This document shows, piece after piece, positions 9,385 to 18,924 of a DNA stretch of 64,000 nt (positions are counted from its first letter, which is position 1; each line of letters opens with the position of its first letter). A model generated the notes under the pieces. The model did no database searches. It was not told the origin of the DNA and saw only the letters and a program-made list of their open reading frames with translations. Source of the DNA: Bacillota bacterium (GTDB lineage Bacteria > Bacillota > Clostridia > Christensenellales > UBA1242); NCBI GenBank assembly GCA_009784375.1, contig WRBV01000002.1:1-64000 (forward strand), in the 5' to 3' direction. Made by a program: the position numbers and the translations under genes.

Positions 9385-10701
9385 ATGAAAAAAATTTTGT
9401 TAAAAGTAACAATGCTTGTTTGTGTTTGTTTGATGGCGGTTGGATTGACGGCGTGTTTTGGTATTCCTGGTCAAGTCGAGATGGATCCACCAAAAGAGAT
9501 ACCACCAATTCAATTGGAGAATCCAGTATTGTCCTTCAGACCAAATACAATGGATATGGTTGTGGAATGGACTTTGCCAAATGCCGAGCATGGTTTTGTA
9601 AATGGATTCGAGTTCGAAGTTTTAAATAACCAAGGGGAAATAATCTTTAAAAGATATTTCAGTTATGACCAAGATCACTATTGGAACATGTCATGGATAA
9701 GCCATCTGCAACGTAATTCCACATATGATGTTCGTGTGCGTGCATTAGGCGGTTGGTTTGATTATGATGAAGAATTTAATATGGTTGAAGTGTTTGATTC
9801 AACGTCGAATGTTATTGTGTATAATACCGAATATACGGCAACCGTTACCAATATAAGACTAGAACGTGTACAAAATTTTGTATTTCTTGCTTTTGATACA
9901 AATATGGTTGATATCCTTGCAATGAATGATCCAAGGACGCATTTTGCTTTGCGTGCGGTTAGTGATGTTACTCCGCAGGGTGTGGCTGCGTCTGGTAATG
10001 ATTTGACATTGGCGGGAAATATTCTGGGTGCCGAGCGTCATTGGATAATGTTATCAAATGGTGCAGGGCAAAGATCGGAATGGTCACTTCACGCATTAAT
10101 GTCGCCAGATGACATAGAAGTTAAGTTTTGTGTCATGGTCCGTGGTCGGGGACAAGATCAACATAGCATGAGTCAAAATGTTGGTAACAGACGTTTTCAT
10201 GATTCGGGTTGGATAGGTGAAGTATCATTTACACAAAACTTTATTCCAACACCAGTCGCACAGGTTAATGGATATAGCGTAACTTGGGATGTTCCAGACA
10301 TAATGCCACGATACTTTTTCTTGGAATTTGTTGGTTGGCATCCCAATTACATTGGTGAGACAACACATTCAGTATCATATAGGTTCTATGCATATGATTC
10401 ACAAGAGCTTGCAGACGCGATTGCAGATGGCATGCCAAACATAGGTTCATTCGAAATTGTTGGCGGAAAAATTACAGTTGATATTCGAGACCTTAACCCA
10501 ACATGGGATTATTTGGCGCCAAGGTATTCGGCAGCAAGCGCACATATTTTTTACATTCTTGTCGGGTTTGGTGGCGCAAATATATTCGAGAATGATACGC
10601 TTTATGTATTTGGTTCTTATCGTCATTTTAATGACACTCCATCTTACAAGCGAATGGCTATTTTGGGTTTATATGAACTCTTTTTCCAGATGTCATCCTG
10701 A
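9385..10701 (+). CDS. Putative secreted lipoprotein, unknown function
   Basis: Protein of 438 residues with a lipoprotein signal peptide: KK, a hydrophobic core and the lipobox LTAC (Cys about residue 27). The mature part is beta-rich by eye and includes fibronectin-III-like phrases (MVVEWTLPNAEHGFVNGFEF, STYDVRVRAL, YSVTWDVP), suggesting two or three Ig-like sandwich modules. I recognise no catalytic motif. It lies downstream of the divergent gerA-family gene. Function unknown; a cell-surface role is inferred from the signal only. Confidence 0.75.
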   Translation: MKKILLKVTMLVCVCLMAVGLTACFGIPGQVEMDPPKEIPPIQLENPVLSFRPNTMDMVVEWTLPNAEHGFVNGFEFEVLNNQGEIIFKRYFSYDQDHYWNMSWISHLQRNSTYDVRVRALGGWFDYDEEFNMVEVFDSTSNVIVYNTEYTATVTNIRLERVQNFVFLAFDTNMVDILAMNDPRTHFALRAVSDVTPQGVAASGNDLTLAGNILGAERHWIMLSNGAGQRSEWSLHALMSPDDIEVKFCVMVRGRGQDQHSMSQNVGNRRFHDSGWIGEVSFTQNFIPTPVAQVNGYSVTWDVPDIMPRYFFLEFVGWHPNYIGETTHSVSYRFYAYDSQELADAIADGMPNIGSFEIVGGKITVDIRDLNPTWDYLAPRYSAASAHIFYILVGFGGANIFENDTLYVFGSYRHFNDTPSYKRMAILGLYELFFQMSS

Positions 10702-10835
10702 GCGAAGTCGAAGGATCTAGCGTAGCGTAAAAAAAGCGACTCTATCTGCCAAGAAACTTTTTTACGCATCACCCACTCGCTTCGCTCGAGGTTCGCTAGA
10801 TCCTTCGGCTTCACTTCGTTTCGCTCAGGATGACA
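10691..10835. repeat. Large inverted REP-like repeat
   Basis: TGTCATCCTGAGCGAA opens the element at 10691 and TTCGCTCAGGATGACA closes it at 10835. Further inverted arms lie inside (GAAGGATCTAGCG / CGCTAGATCCTTC). The same half-element stands alone at 57662-57702. It separates the lipoprotein gene from lysS and may act as a transcription terminator; a MITE-like origin is possible. Confidence 0.8.
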
Positions 10836-10866
10836 TAACTGTTGTGTTGCATGTATTTTGACTCTG

Positions 10867-10875
10867 TGGTATTAT
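10867..10875 (+). promoter_or_regulatory. Extended -10 of lysS, predicted leaderless
   Basis: TGG-TATTAT ends 7 bases before ATG 10883. No T-box leader is possible in this spacing. Confidence 0.5.
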
Positions 10876-10882
10876 TTGTGGT

Positions 10883-12352
10883 ATGGAAAACATTGAATTA
10901 AATTTGGCAGAGCAGCAACAGATAAGGTTAGAAAAACTTGTCAAGTTGCAGAAAGATGGACGTGACCCCTTTAATGAGACGTCTTTTAGAAAGACTCATG
11001 AATCGGTCGAGATTGTGGACGGGTTCGATAAGTTAGAAGGAAAGAGCGTTTCAATCGCAGGACGTATTATATTGCAACGTATTATGGGTAAGGCAAGCTT
11101 TTGTCATATTTTGGATGAAAGCGGCAAAATTCAATTTTATATAAGTATTAATGATATGGGTGAGAATGTTTACAATGCATTCCGTGAATATGATCTTGGT
11201 GATATTGTTGGTGTCACAGGAAAGGTGTTCAAAACAAAAACGGGCGAGGTCTCGGTTCATGCGTATGAGATTAAATTACTTGCAAAGGCGTTGACTCCGC
11301 TTCCTGATAAACATGCTGGGTTACGCGATCCTGAACTTCGTTACCGTGACCGCCACGTTGATTTGATTTCTAATCCAGAAGTAAGAGATATCTTCAGAAC
11401 ACGTAGCAAGGTTGTGTCAGGAATTCGCGAGTTCTTTGATTCACGTGATTTCATGGAGGTCGAGACACCTGTGTTGCAAAACATTGCGGGAGGTGCAAAT
11501 GCACGTCCGTTCGTTACACATCATAATGCACTTGATATGAAGATGTTTTTGCGAATTGCGGTTGAGCTTCATCACAAGAGGCTGATTGTCGGCGGCTTTG
11601 AAAAAATTTATGAAATAGGACGAGTATTTAGAAACGAGGGTATAAGTCAAAAACATAACCCAGAATTTACTTTATTGGAATATTACAAAGCATATGCTGA
11701 CCGTGCCGAGATGGTTGAAATTTTCCGAGAACTTTTGCAACACGTAACGCAAAAAGTAAAGGGAGCGTTAGAGTTCGAATACCAAGGAACAAAGTTGGAT
11801 TTGGGTGGAAAATGGAAACGAATGACTTTGATTGAATCTGTTAGAGAAGTTGCTGGACTTGACTTTACAAAGCTTGATGCGAAAAAGGCAGAAACCGAGA
11901 TGAAAAAAATGAAGCTTGAATTGCCTAAAACACGGACATGGGGGACTTTGTTATATTCAACTTTTGAACAATGTGTAGAGAAGACATTGATTCAGCCAAC
12001 GTTTATCACAGGTTATCCTGTTGAGATTGCACCACTTGTTAAAAAGGATATGCATGATCCAAGAATTGCCGATATGTCCGAATTGTTTATATGTGGACGC
12101 GAGATGGGTAATACCTATACAGAAATTAATGATCCAATTGACCAGCGAGAAAGATTCATGGCACAAGAACGTGAACGAGAAAAGGGCGATACCGAAGCCA
12201 TGAGTGTTGACGAAGATTTCTTGTCAGCAATGGCTTATGGAATGCCACCGACTGGGGGACAGGGGCTTGGTGTGGATAGGTTTGTAATGTTGCTTGCCGA
12301 TACACATTCTATAAGGGAAAGTTTATTCTTTCCAACAATGAGAAAAAAATAA
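10883..12352 (+). CDS. lysS: Lysyl-tRNA synthetase, class II
   Basis: Charges tRNA-Lys. The 489 residues give the full class II architecture: an N-terminal OB-fold anticodon-binding domain (VSIAGRIILQRIMGKASFCH), motif 2 (FRNEGISQKHNPEFT) and motif 3 (GLGVDRFVMLLAD). The length is normal for the family. The start lies 7 bases after an extended -10, so the mRNA is probably leaderless. It is convergent with argS, with a shared hairpin between them. Confidence 0.97.
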   Translation: MENIELNLAEQQQIRLEKLVKLQKDGRDPFNETSFRKTHESVEIVDGFDKLEGKSVSIAGRIILQRIMGKASFCHILDESGKIQFYISINDMGENVYNAFREYDLGDIVGVTGKVFKTKTGEVSVHAYEIKLLAKALTPLPDKHAGLRDPELRYRDRHVDLISNPEVRDIFRTRSKVVSGIREFFDSRDFMEVETPVLQNIAGGANARPFVTHHNALDMKMFLRIAVELHHKRLIVGGFEKIYEIGRVFRNEGISQKHNPEFTLLEYYKAYADRAEMVEIFRELLQHVTQKVKGALEFEYQGTKLDLGGKWKRMTLIESVREVAGLDFTKLDAKKAETEMKKMKLELPKTRTWGTLLYSTFEQCVEKTLIQPTFITGYPVEIAPLVKKDMHDPRIADMSELFICGREMGNTYTEINDPIDQRERFMAQEREREKGDTEAMSVDEDFLSAMAYGMPPTGGQGLGVDRFVMLLADTHSIRESLFFPTMRKK

Positions 12353-12403
12353 AAAATGTAAATGGTGGTGCGTGCTCCGCCCGCTTTTATGCATTGGTTA
12401 TAG

Positions 12404-12426
12404 AAACAGGGGTTGACCCTGTTTTT
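12404..12426. terminator. Terminator between lysS and argS
   Basis: Stem AAACAGGG (12404-12411) / CCCTGTTT (12417-12424), loop GTTGA, followed by a T-rich stretch on the plus strand. It probably serves lysS and perhaps also argS. Confidence 0.75.
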
Positions 12427-12429
12427 ATT

Positions 12430-14172
12430 TTACATGCTTTGTACTGTGTCAATTCCTAGTTTGTCTAGTGTGAATTCTATACAAACTTTTACCAAGTGGC
12501 ATATCCCAAGATAGAATTTTTGTTTGTCTTTGTCTTGTTCTTTTAATATGTTTGTGTTTCCATAAAAAGTGTTGAATTCGGCGGCAAGGTTATAAACCGC
12601 GTCAACGATTCCATTTAACGTGTAATTTTGTGTTGCAGATGTAAATGCGTCTGAGATTTTTATGATATTGATAAAGATATTTCGGATTGTCTGGTCAAAT
12701 TCTCCTGTGATTATCGAGTTTATTGTAGTTGCTTTTTCAAGGATTGAATTAATACGGGCGACGGTATACAAAAGGTAGGGACCAGTCTTGCCGTTGAAAT
12801 CGGTAAACTTGTCAATATCAAAAACATAGTCTTTTCGAACATTGTTGGAAAGGTCAGCGAATTTGAGTGCGGCAAGTCCAATCTTTTCGGCAACTTCGAT
12901 AGAATTTGTCTTACCATTTTCTTGTAATCTTTTTTTTGCAGAGTCGGTGACAAGGTTCACAATTTCTTCCAATCGGATTGTTCCGCCCGCACGTGTTTTG
13001 AATGGTTTGCCATCTTGTCCAAGAATTTTACCAAAACCAACATGGACAAGTTTGGTGTCCACGGGTACTATGTTTACTTTTTTTACTATTCGGAAAAGCT
13101 GGGTAAAGTGGAGTGATTGACGTTCATCTACGACATAGATGTATTCGTCAGGTTTATAATCCTTGTAACGGTAATATATTGTTGCAACGTCACTTGTTGC
13201 ATATAAATCTCCGCCGTTACCTTTTTGCAAGATTACTGGTGGCATTGGTTTTTCGAATCGTTGTGGTTCACCGTCTTTTTGCGGCAAGGGGATATGTTCG
13301 CCCGCTTCGGCTACGTTAATCATCAAACAATCTTTATCAACATAAACAAGTCCAGCTTTTTTCAATATGTCTAGGACAACTTTTACATAAGGCTGTGCAT
13401 AGCTTTCTCCGTTGTATGTGTCAAAAGTACAATTTAACTTGTCATAATTTTCGCGAATTCGCGTAACCGATACCTCTCGGATTTGTTGCCAAAGCCTATA
13501 ATATGGTTGTTCAAAGTTTTGCATTTTTGCCGTTATGTCTTCGGCTTTTTTCTTGAATTTTTCGTCTTCGGTCTTTCGTTTGCTTGCCATGGGATAAACT
13601 TCGTTTAGCAAGTCAAGTGTCACTTCGCATTGTAATATTCCACTTTTAATTTTGCCTTGCAATTCAAGTTCAGCCATTATGAGTCCAAGTGGAGTACCCC
13701 AATCGCCGAGATAGTTATCAGAAATGGTCTTGTGTCCAAATGTTGCGAACACACGTTTCAATGCTTCGCCAATTATTGGGCTTCGCAAATGTCCAACGTG
13801 TAATTCCTTTCCGATATTGGGTGCGCCATAATCAAACATAATTGTTCGTTTCTCTTGCTTTGCAAGTGAAATCTTGCCATTCGACAAAACATTTTCAGCC
13901 ATGTCTTTAAGTGCCGAATCATTGATATAAAAATTCAAAAATGCTGGTCGGACTGCTTCGCATTTTGCGATTGTACTTTTAAATTCGGTGGCAATTTTTG
14001 TTGCAACATCAAAAGGATTTAGACCCGCGGACTTTGCAATTTGAAAAGATGCGTTGCATTGGTAATCGGTTCCCGCAATAGAAGAAGGGCTTAGCTGTGC
14101 AAGCGAATAATCGAATTTTAGTTTTTTAAAAGTTGCGGATAAATCTTTTTCAATTTGTTCACGTATTGTCAT
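12430..14172 (-). CDS. argS: Arginyl-tRNA synthetase
   Basis: Class I synthetase charging tRNA-Arg, 580 residues. The N-terminal add-on domain precedes the HIGH-type motif HVGHLRSPIIGEAL. The KMSKS loop is the usual ArgRS variant (FKTRAGGTIRLEE), and the C-terminal anticodon-binding domain (DALR type) is complete. ATG 14172 lies 6 bases after TATAAT with no Shine-Dalgarno, so it is predicted leaderless. Confidence 0.96.
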   Translation of the reverse strand: MTIREQIEKDLSATFKKLKFDYSLAQLSPSSIAGTDYQCNASFQIAKSAGLNPFDVATKIATEFKSTIAKCEAVRPAFLNFYINDSALKDMAENVLSNGKISLAKQEKRTIMFDYGAPNIGKELHVGHLRSPIIGEALKRVFATFGHKTISDNYLGDWGTPLGLIMAELELQGKIKSGILQCEVTLDLLNEVYPMASKRKTEDEKFKKKAEDITAKMQNFEQPYYRLWQQIREVSVTRIRENYDKLNCTFDTYNGESYAQPYVKVVLDILKKAGLVYVDKDCLMINVAEAGEHIPLPQKDGEPQRFEKPMPPVILQKGNGGDLYATSDVATIYYRYKDYKPDEYIYVVDERQSLHFTQLFRIVKKVNIVPVDTKLVHVGFGKILGQDGKPFKTRAGGTIRLEEIVNLVTDSAKKRLQENGKTNSIEVAEKIGLAALKFADLSNNVRKDYVFDIDKFTDFNGKTGPYLLYTVARINSILEKATTINSIITGEFDQTIRNIFINIIKISDAFTSATQNYTLNGIVDAVYNLAAEFNTFYGNTNILKEQDKDKQKFYLGICHLVKVCIEFTLDKLGIDTVQSM

Positions 14173-14178
14173 AATTAC

Positions 14179-14184
14179 ATTATA
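14179..14184 (-). promoter_or_regulatory. -10 box of argS, leaderless geometry
   Basis: TATAAT on the minus strand ends 6 bases before ATG 14172. Confidence 0.5.
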
Positions 14185-14214
14185 GATTAAACTTGTACTT
14201 TTTGAAAGTATATA

Positions 14215-14502
14215 TTAACCTTTAATCCAAGCTTCGAATGATTCAACAGTTGGAAAGGCACCACTTCGGCGTTTGGTTTCGATACCGTCATTAAAGATAA
14301 TGAGTGTAGGGACACTTTGAATATTGTTATCCATTGCAAATTGTTCGCATTCGTCTATGTCACATTTTACGAATGTGAATTCGTTGATTAATTTTTGTTT
14401 TGTCGCGTCAAATATTGGTGCAAACATTTTGCATGGACCGCACCAAGTTGCTGAAAAATTTACTATGACGGGATTTCCAGAATTGTTTATAATTTCCTTC
14501 AT
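14215..14502 (-). CDS. trxA: Thioredoxin
   Basis: Small cytosolic dithiol oxidoreductase, 95 residues. The active site WCGPCK sits in the usual context (SATWCGPCKMFAPIFD) and the cis-Pro loop is SVPTLIIF. It is slightly shorter than E. coli thioredoxin. The start is supported by AAGGAG about 7 bases upstream. It lies between argS and divergent dnaB. Confidence 0.92.
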   Translation of the reverse strand: MKEIINNSGNPVIVNFSATWCGPCKMFAPIFDATKQKLINEFTFVKCDIDECEQFAMDNNIQSVPTLIIFNDGIETKRRSGAFPTVESFEAWIKG

Positions 14503-14580
14503 GTTTTACTCCTTATTAGTATTTCCAAGGTATACAAGATTCTATACAATTAATGGCTACTTGTCTAGTTGATGTTTATG

Positions 14581-14589
14581 TGATATTAT
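14581..14589 (+). promoter_or_regulatory. Extended -10 of dnaB, predicted leaderless
   Basis: TGA-TATTAT ends 6 bases before ATG 14596. Confidence 0.5.
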
Positions 14590-14595
14590 ATTTTA

Positions 14596-16158
14596 ATGAG
14601 TTCAACTAAACAACAAAATATGGGTGGGCGGATGTTGCCCCATAATCTGGAAGCCGAACAGGGTGTTCTTTCGTGTTTCTTGATTGACAACGATTCAACG
14701 ATTGGTGCATTTTCACAATTGACCGAGAATGATTTTTACTCGCCGTCCCACAAAACAATTTTTAAAACCATGCGTTCAATATATGAGCGCGGTAACCCAG
14801 TTGACTTTGTGACCGTTGTGTCTGCACTTGATACCACAGGAAAGCTTGAGAGTATTGGTGGAATTGCATATATAACCACTCTTAACGATTTGCTTCCAAG
14901 TTCGGCTAACTTTAAATACTATTTGGAGATTTTGGGACGAAGTCGTGTGCTTCGAAAATTGATTACCGCATCTAATCAAATAATTGAAACAAGTTATACA
15001 ACGGAAGATGCTCAAACGGCATTATCACAAGCAGAAAAAGCAATCTTTGATATAAGCCGAGAGGATGAAAGAAAAGAACTAACATCACTTGCAAGTGAAT
15101 TACCAGCGGTAATTGACAGGCTTGACACCATTCAACGGGATCCTGCATCTGTGCGTGGGTTGAAAAGTGGATTTTTTGCACTTGATAATTTAACCAATGG
15201 ATTTCAAAAGTCCGATCTTATTATTATTGCCGCACGTCCGAGTGTGGGTAAGACCGCGTTATCACTTAACATCGTCTTGAACGCAGCAATAAAATATGGT
15301 GCAAAATGTGCGGTATTCAGTTTAGAGATGAGCAAGCGCAGCTTGGCGTCCAGGGCATTATGTTCAGTCGGAAAGGTGTCGCTCTCAAAGGCTATGAAAG
15401 GTGAGCTTGGTGTCGATGAATGGAGAAGGCTTTGGGAGGCTAATAAACGTTTGAGTGAGGCTGGGATTTATGTTGATGATAACTCGGTAATTACACCAGC
15501 AGAGATTATGCGAAAATGTATGCGATTAAAACGTGAACAAGGCTTGGATTTTGTTATGATTGACTATCTTGGATTGATGGGTAGTGGATCATCCAAGCAA
15601 GAATCTCGTCAAGTTACGGTGTCCGAGAATTCACGTATGATTAAAATAATGGCAAAAGAATTAGATGTCCCAGTATTATTGTTGTCCCAGCTTAATCGTG
15701 GAATAGAATCAAGAAAGGGTGCCGATTCAAAGCCAATGTTATCCGACCTTCGTGAGAGTGGTGCGGTTGAACAAGATGCCGACATTGTTATGTTTATTCA
15801 CAAAGAAAAGCGTGAAGAAAGCGAAGATGGCGAGATTACAAGACCAGTTAACGAGACCGAGGAAATAGAACTTGTAATTGCAAAACACAGAAATGGTCCA
15901 GTTGGAAGTGTCAAAGTTGGTTGGGTAGGCGAATGGACAAGTTTTGTGAATTTGGGAAGTGACCAAAAGGCACAAGATGCACGTGATGCGATTTCAAAGA
16001 AATCTGGCACAAAGGAACGTGTTGAGATCAAGCAAGAGAATAAAAAAGAAGAAAGTGCGGACGAGATAAAACAAGGTGAAATTAAACAGCCAAAGGTTGC
16101 GAACAAAGCAAAGTCGGAAGAGAAAGCCCAGAAAGATGATGTGCTTGATGTATTCTAA
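14596..16158 (+). CDS. dnaB: Replicative DNA helicase DnaB
   Basis: Hexameric replicative helicase of 520 residues. The N-terminal domain begins RMLPHNLEAEQGVLSCFL. The RecA-like domain has Walker A ARPSVGKTALSLN, MIDYLGLM as Walker B, and SQLNRGIESR plus LRESGAVEQDADIVMFI. A lysine/glutamate-rich C-terminal tail of about 65 residues goes beyond the usual end. No intein is present. It is predicted leaderless and ends in a perfect palindromic terminator. Confidence 0.96.
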   Translation: MSSTKQQNMGGRMLPHNLEAEQGVLSCFLIDNDSTIGAFSQLTENDFYSPSHKTIFKTMRSIYERGNPVDFVTVVSALDTTGKLESIGGIAYITTLNDLLPSSANFKYYLEILGRSRVLRKLITASNQIIETSYTTEDAQTALSQAEKAIFDISREDERKELTSLASELPAVIDRLDTIQRDPASVRGLKSGFFALDNLTNGFQKSDLIIIAARPSVGKTALSLNIVLNAAIKYGAKCAVFSLEMSKRSLASRALCSVGKVSLSKAMKGELGVDEWRRLWEANKRLSEAGIYVDDNSVITPAEIMRKCMRLKREQGLDFVMIDYLGLMGSGSSKQESRQVTVSENSRMIKIMAKELDVPVLLLSQLNRGIESRKGADSKPMLSDLRESGAVEQDADIVMFIHKEKREESEDGEITRPVNETEEIELVIAKHRNGPVGSVKVGWVGEWTSFVNLGSDQKAQDARDAISKKSGTKERVEIKQENKKEESADEIKQGEIKQPKVANKAKSEEKAQKDDVLDVF

Positions 16159-16180
16159 AAAGAGGCATATGCCTCTTTTT
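16157..16180. terminator. Bidirectional terminator between dnaB and the YwaF-like gene
   Basis: Perfect 24-base palindrome with arms AAAAAGAGGCAT and ATGCCTCTTTTT, flanked by A and T runs. Confidence 0.85.
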
Positions 16181-16184
16181 TAAT

Positions 16185-16922
16185 TTATATGGGTTGTGAT
16201 GTTTCTTTCTTTTTATTGCGGACTTGTTTAATTCGTTCATAGATTGCAAGACTTGTTACCTGAAGTGCGACGAACAATGGTCCAATGATATACCATTCTA
16301 GTACAGGTACTATTGGATTATTAATGTGCATTGCATCCGATATAGGAAGGACAGAGACCATAAAGAGTCCAAGTGTCATATAGACGGTGAAACCAAGTGG
16401 AAGACAATACCAACGTCGCAGCTCGGGTTTGAATAATCCAAGTACAACAAGAAGGACGGCAAGATAGGTTGCAAATGTATGGTGAAGAAGTCCAGTTATA
16501 GTTCTTCCATGCCAAATTGTTGATGCTTGACCGATATAGTCTGGATAAAAATTTGCGATAACACCACCAAGAAAGGCAAGATAGATAAAGAAATGAAATA
16601 TTGAATGGTTCCATCGTCGGAAAAATATGAGTGCAGCAACAGAAAATAACAAGCTTGTCATCCCACAAAACGATGTTGGAACAAGGCTTATCCAATTACC
16701 AGAATATAACGAAACGGTAATTCTGTTCATAATTATCGAGACAAGTAATAAACTTGCCGCAATTATCACAGCAATGTTTTGAGAACGTTTTGTCTTGCAG
16801 TACTTCTTTATCAAGATTAAACTTGCAACCATCATAGCGGTTGTTATTACAAGGTACAGAATATGTGCAAGCCCAAAGACCGTTGGATTGCCTGATGTTG
16901 TGACACTTTCAAATGGAGTCAT
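16185..16922 (-). CDS. YwaF/TIGR02206-like integral membrane protein
   Basis: Polytopic membrane protein of 245 residues with about seven hydrophobic segments, resembling the YwaF (TMEM164-like) family. Conserved-looking features are an early FGLAHILYLV segment, LVPTSFCGMTSLLF, a FYPDYIG loop and GLLHHTFATYLAVLLV. The function of the family in bacteria is not established. A TAAAAT box 6 bases upstream of ATG 16922 suggests a leaderless transcript. Confidence 0.65.
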   Translation of the reverse strand: MTPFESVTTSGNPTVFGLAHILYLVITTAMMVASLILIKKYCKTKRSQNIAVIIAASLLLVSIIMNRITVSLYSGNWISLVPTSFCGMTSLLFSVAALIFFRRWNHSIFHFFIYLAFLGGVIANFYPDYIGQASTIWHGRTITGLLHHTFATYLAVLLVVLGLFKPELRRWYCLPLGFTVYMTLGLFMVSVLPISDAMHINNPIVPVLEWYIIGPLFVALQVTSLAIYERIKQVRNKKKETSQPI

Positions 16923-16928
16923 GCAGTC

Positions 16929-16934
16929 ATTTTA
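16929..16934 (-). promoter_or_regulatory. -10 box of the YwaF-like gene
   Basis: TAAAAT on the minus strand ends 6 bases before ATG 16922; no Shine-Dalgarno. Confidence 0.35.
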
Positions 16935-16959
16935 TGTTATTTAGTGTGCTTTGTAAAGT

Positions 16960-18165
16960 CTATTCGCCAACTTTGAACAGTTTTGCAAGACCACCTTGGC
17001 TTGTTTCGCGATATGCGGCTTGAAGATCTTTACCCGTTTCGTACATTACATCGACAACAAGGTCGAACGGAATCTTGCGATTTTCGGACAAGGTTTCTGC
17101 CATACGAACGGCATTAATTGCACGCATGGCGGCGGCGGCATTTCGTTCAATACAAGGAATTTGAACAAGTCCAGCAACAGGATCGCATGTAAGTCCAAGA
17201 AAATGCTCCATTGCAATTTCGGCTGCAATCTCTATTCGGTTAAGGTTAAGTTCAAATAATTCTCCAAGAGCGGCTGCAGCCATTGAACATGCCGAGCCGA
17301 TTTCGGCTTGGCAACCTGCCTCGGCACCACTTATTGACGCATTGGTTTTTATAAGATTTCCAATCAACCCCGCGGTTGCAAGTGCATGGATTATTTTTTC
17401 TTCGTTATGACCCTTTTGCATATAGTAAAGTACGGCGGGAAGGACTCCGCATGCACCACATGTCGGTGCGGTAACAATTTTGCCACCGCCTGCGTTTTCT
17501 TCGGCTACTGCGAATGCATATGCGGATACTATTCTGTTTTCACGTGCTGCGGGATTTTCGGATTTATTTTTATAACTATAGAGATTGTTTGCCTCGCGAC
17601 CTAGTTGTAAAACACCAGGAAGAGCTCCTGTTGCCTTTATACCATTTTCCACACTTTTTTTCATTACCGTCCAAACGGTCTTAAGGTATTCAAGAATCTG
17701 CTCGCCTTCGCATTCGACAACATATTGCCAAAGGCGTAGATTGTTTTGTTTGCAATATTCCTTTATATCTGTGAAGCGCGAATGTTTATAATTTGCCGTA
17801 CTTGGTGGGTTTTGAACACCTTCTTGTTCAATAGCCCCGCCGCCTACCGAGAAAAATCTTGCTTTACCGAGAATTTCATTGCCATTGTATGCAACATAAT
17901 CCAATGTGTTTGGATGGGGAGTTTTGGTTTGCTCATCAAAAATAATATTTGTTTTGATAGGATGCATAGATTGACGGATAACATTGTCGGTGCCATGTCC
18001 GATGCCCGTTAGTGCAAGTGATTCATACAGAGTAACATCAAAACGGTCAGCAGATGGATATTTTGCACGGAAAACGTCGGCGGATGTTCCTATGCCTATT
18101 GTGTGTGAACTTGATGGACCAAAGCCAATACGATAAAGTTCAGTTAAAGAATTCATTTGTTTCAT
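16960..18165 (-). CDS. sdaA: L-serine ammonia-lyase (single-chain, Fe-S)
   Basis: Deaminates L-serine to pyruvate and ammonia using an oxygen-sensitive [4Fe-4S] cluster. The 401 residues join both domains in one chain: an N-terminal beta domain with GFGPSSSHT and GTGHGTD-like GIGHGTDNVIR, then the alpha domain with TAPTCGACGVLPAVL, GCQAEIGSACSMAAAAL and TCDPVAGLVQIPCIERNA, which supply the cluster cysteines. ATG 18165 is preferred over 18210 since a TAAACT box lies 7 bases before it and the conserved region begins at once. Confidence 0.93.
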   Translation of the reverse strand: MKQMNSLTELYRIGFGPSSSHTIGIGTSADVFRAKYPSADRFDVTLYESLALTGIGHGTDNVIRQSMHPIKTNIIFDEQTKTPHPNTLDYVAYNGNEILGKARFFSVGGGAIEQEGVQNPPSTANYKHSRFTDIKEYCKQNNLRLWQYVVECEGEQILEYLKTVWTVMKKSVENGIKATGALPGVLQLGREANNLYSYKNKSENPAARENRIVSAYAFAVAEENAGGGKIVTAPTCGACGVLPAVLYYMQKGHNEEKIIHALATAGLIGNLIKTNASISGAEAGCQAEIGSACSMAAAALGELFELNLNRIEIAAEIAMEHFLGLTCDPVAGLVQIPCIERNAAAAMRAINAVRMAETLSENRKIPFDLVVDVMYETGKDLQAAYRETSQGGLAKLFKVGE

Positions 18166-18172
18166 ATATGTA

Positions 18173-18178
18173 AGTTTA
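18173..18178 (-). promoter_or_regulatory. -10 box of sdaA
   Basis: TAAACT on the minus strand, 7 bases before ATG 18165. Confidence 0.35.
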
Positions 18179-18232
18179 GCATTTTTAGTCACGCTCATGC
18201 AAGTAGTCACACATGTATCTTATTTCTAGACC

Positions 18233-18270
18233 ATCTCTCCGCTTCGCTCTAAAGGGCTTCGGTCGAGATG
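18233..18270. repeat. Short dispersed palindrome (ATCTC...GAGAT)
   Basis: ATCTCTCCGCTTCGCTCT followed by AGGGCTTCGGTCGAGAT. A related copy is at 24781-24822 (GATCTCTCCACTACGCCCTT, GGGCTTCGGTCGAGATT). Confidence 0.6.
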
Positions 18271-18279
18271 GTAATAAAA

Positions 18280-18822
18280 CTACAACCCCAATTCGTCGGA
18301 GATGCCCAATAATGCCTTATGTGTTTCGACCAACATATAATCAAGAGATTTGCCCATGCGCTCGCACCAACGTTCGATGCGTTCGCGTTGTGTTCCCATG
18401 GCAAATGATGGTGATTTCCAACGCTTTTGCATTGATGATAATTCAACGTTTAAAAGTTTTTTCTCGGGGCGGATAAGCGCACAAGCAATAATAAACCCAG
18501 TCAACTGGTCAATAGTGCCAAGGACCATTTCCATATAATTTTCTGGTTTAACTTCGCAACAAAGTTCGTATCCGTGGCTTTGAACAGCATGGATTGTACG
18601 TTCGTCATAACCCTCGGCTTTTAGAATTTCCACACATTTGTGACAATGGGTGTCTGGCCACATTTCATAATCAATGTCATGTAACATACCGACGTTTGAC
18701 CAGAATTCTTCGTCTTCGCCTTCAAGCTTTGCAAAGTGACGCATGGTTGCGGCAACCGCGATAGCATGTTTGATAAGATTAGGTTTAGTTGTGTATTTTT
18801 TAAGTGTTTCAAGCGCGTTCAT
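18280..18822 (-). CDS. HD-domain phosphohydrolase family protein
   Basis: Soluble 180-residue protein of the HD superfamily of metal-dependent phosphohydrolases. The metal-binding pattern is visible: KHAIAVAATMRHFAK, then MLHDIDYEMWP (the HD pair), later AVQSHGYEL and TIDQLTGFI. The substrate is unknown. It has a GGAG Shine-Dalgarno before ATG 18822 and is divergent from the acetyltransferase pair. Confidence 0.85.
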   Translation of the reverse strand: MNALETLKKYTTKPNLIKHAIAVAATMRHFAKLEGEDEEFWSNVGMLHDIDYEMWPDTHCHKCVEILKAEGYDERTIHAVQSHGYELCCEVKPENYMEMVLGTIDQLTGFIIACALIRPEKKLLNVELSSMQKRWKSPSFAMGTQRERIERWCERMGKSLDYMLVETHKALLGISDELGL

Positions 18823-18890
18823 TGATTTTCTCCATTCCGTTTACTATAACATAAAGGTTAGAAAATGTTGATTGCAATTTTGGGAAGGAT

Positions 18891-18918
18891 TGACGTTTTT
18901 GTCAAAATTTGGTATAAT
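18891..18918 (+). promoter_or_regulatory. Promoter of the acetyltransferase pair
   Basis: TTGACG (18891-18896), 16-base spacer, TGG-TATAAT (18913-18918). ATG 18925 follows after 6 bases, so the first gene is predicted leaderless. Confidence 0.6.
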
Positions 18919-18924
18919 ATGGTT

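Noticed and set aside
10836..10882. T-box or other riboswitch before lysS or argS
   Set aside because: The -10 boxes lie 6-7 bases before the start codons, leaving no room for a leader.
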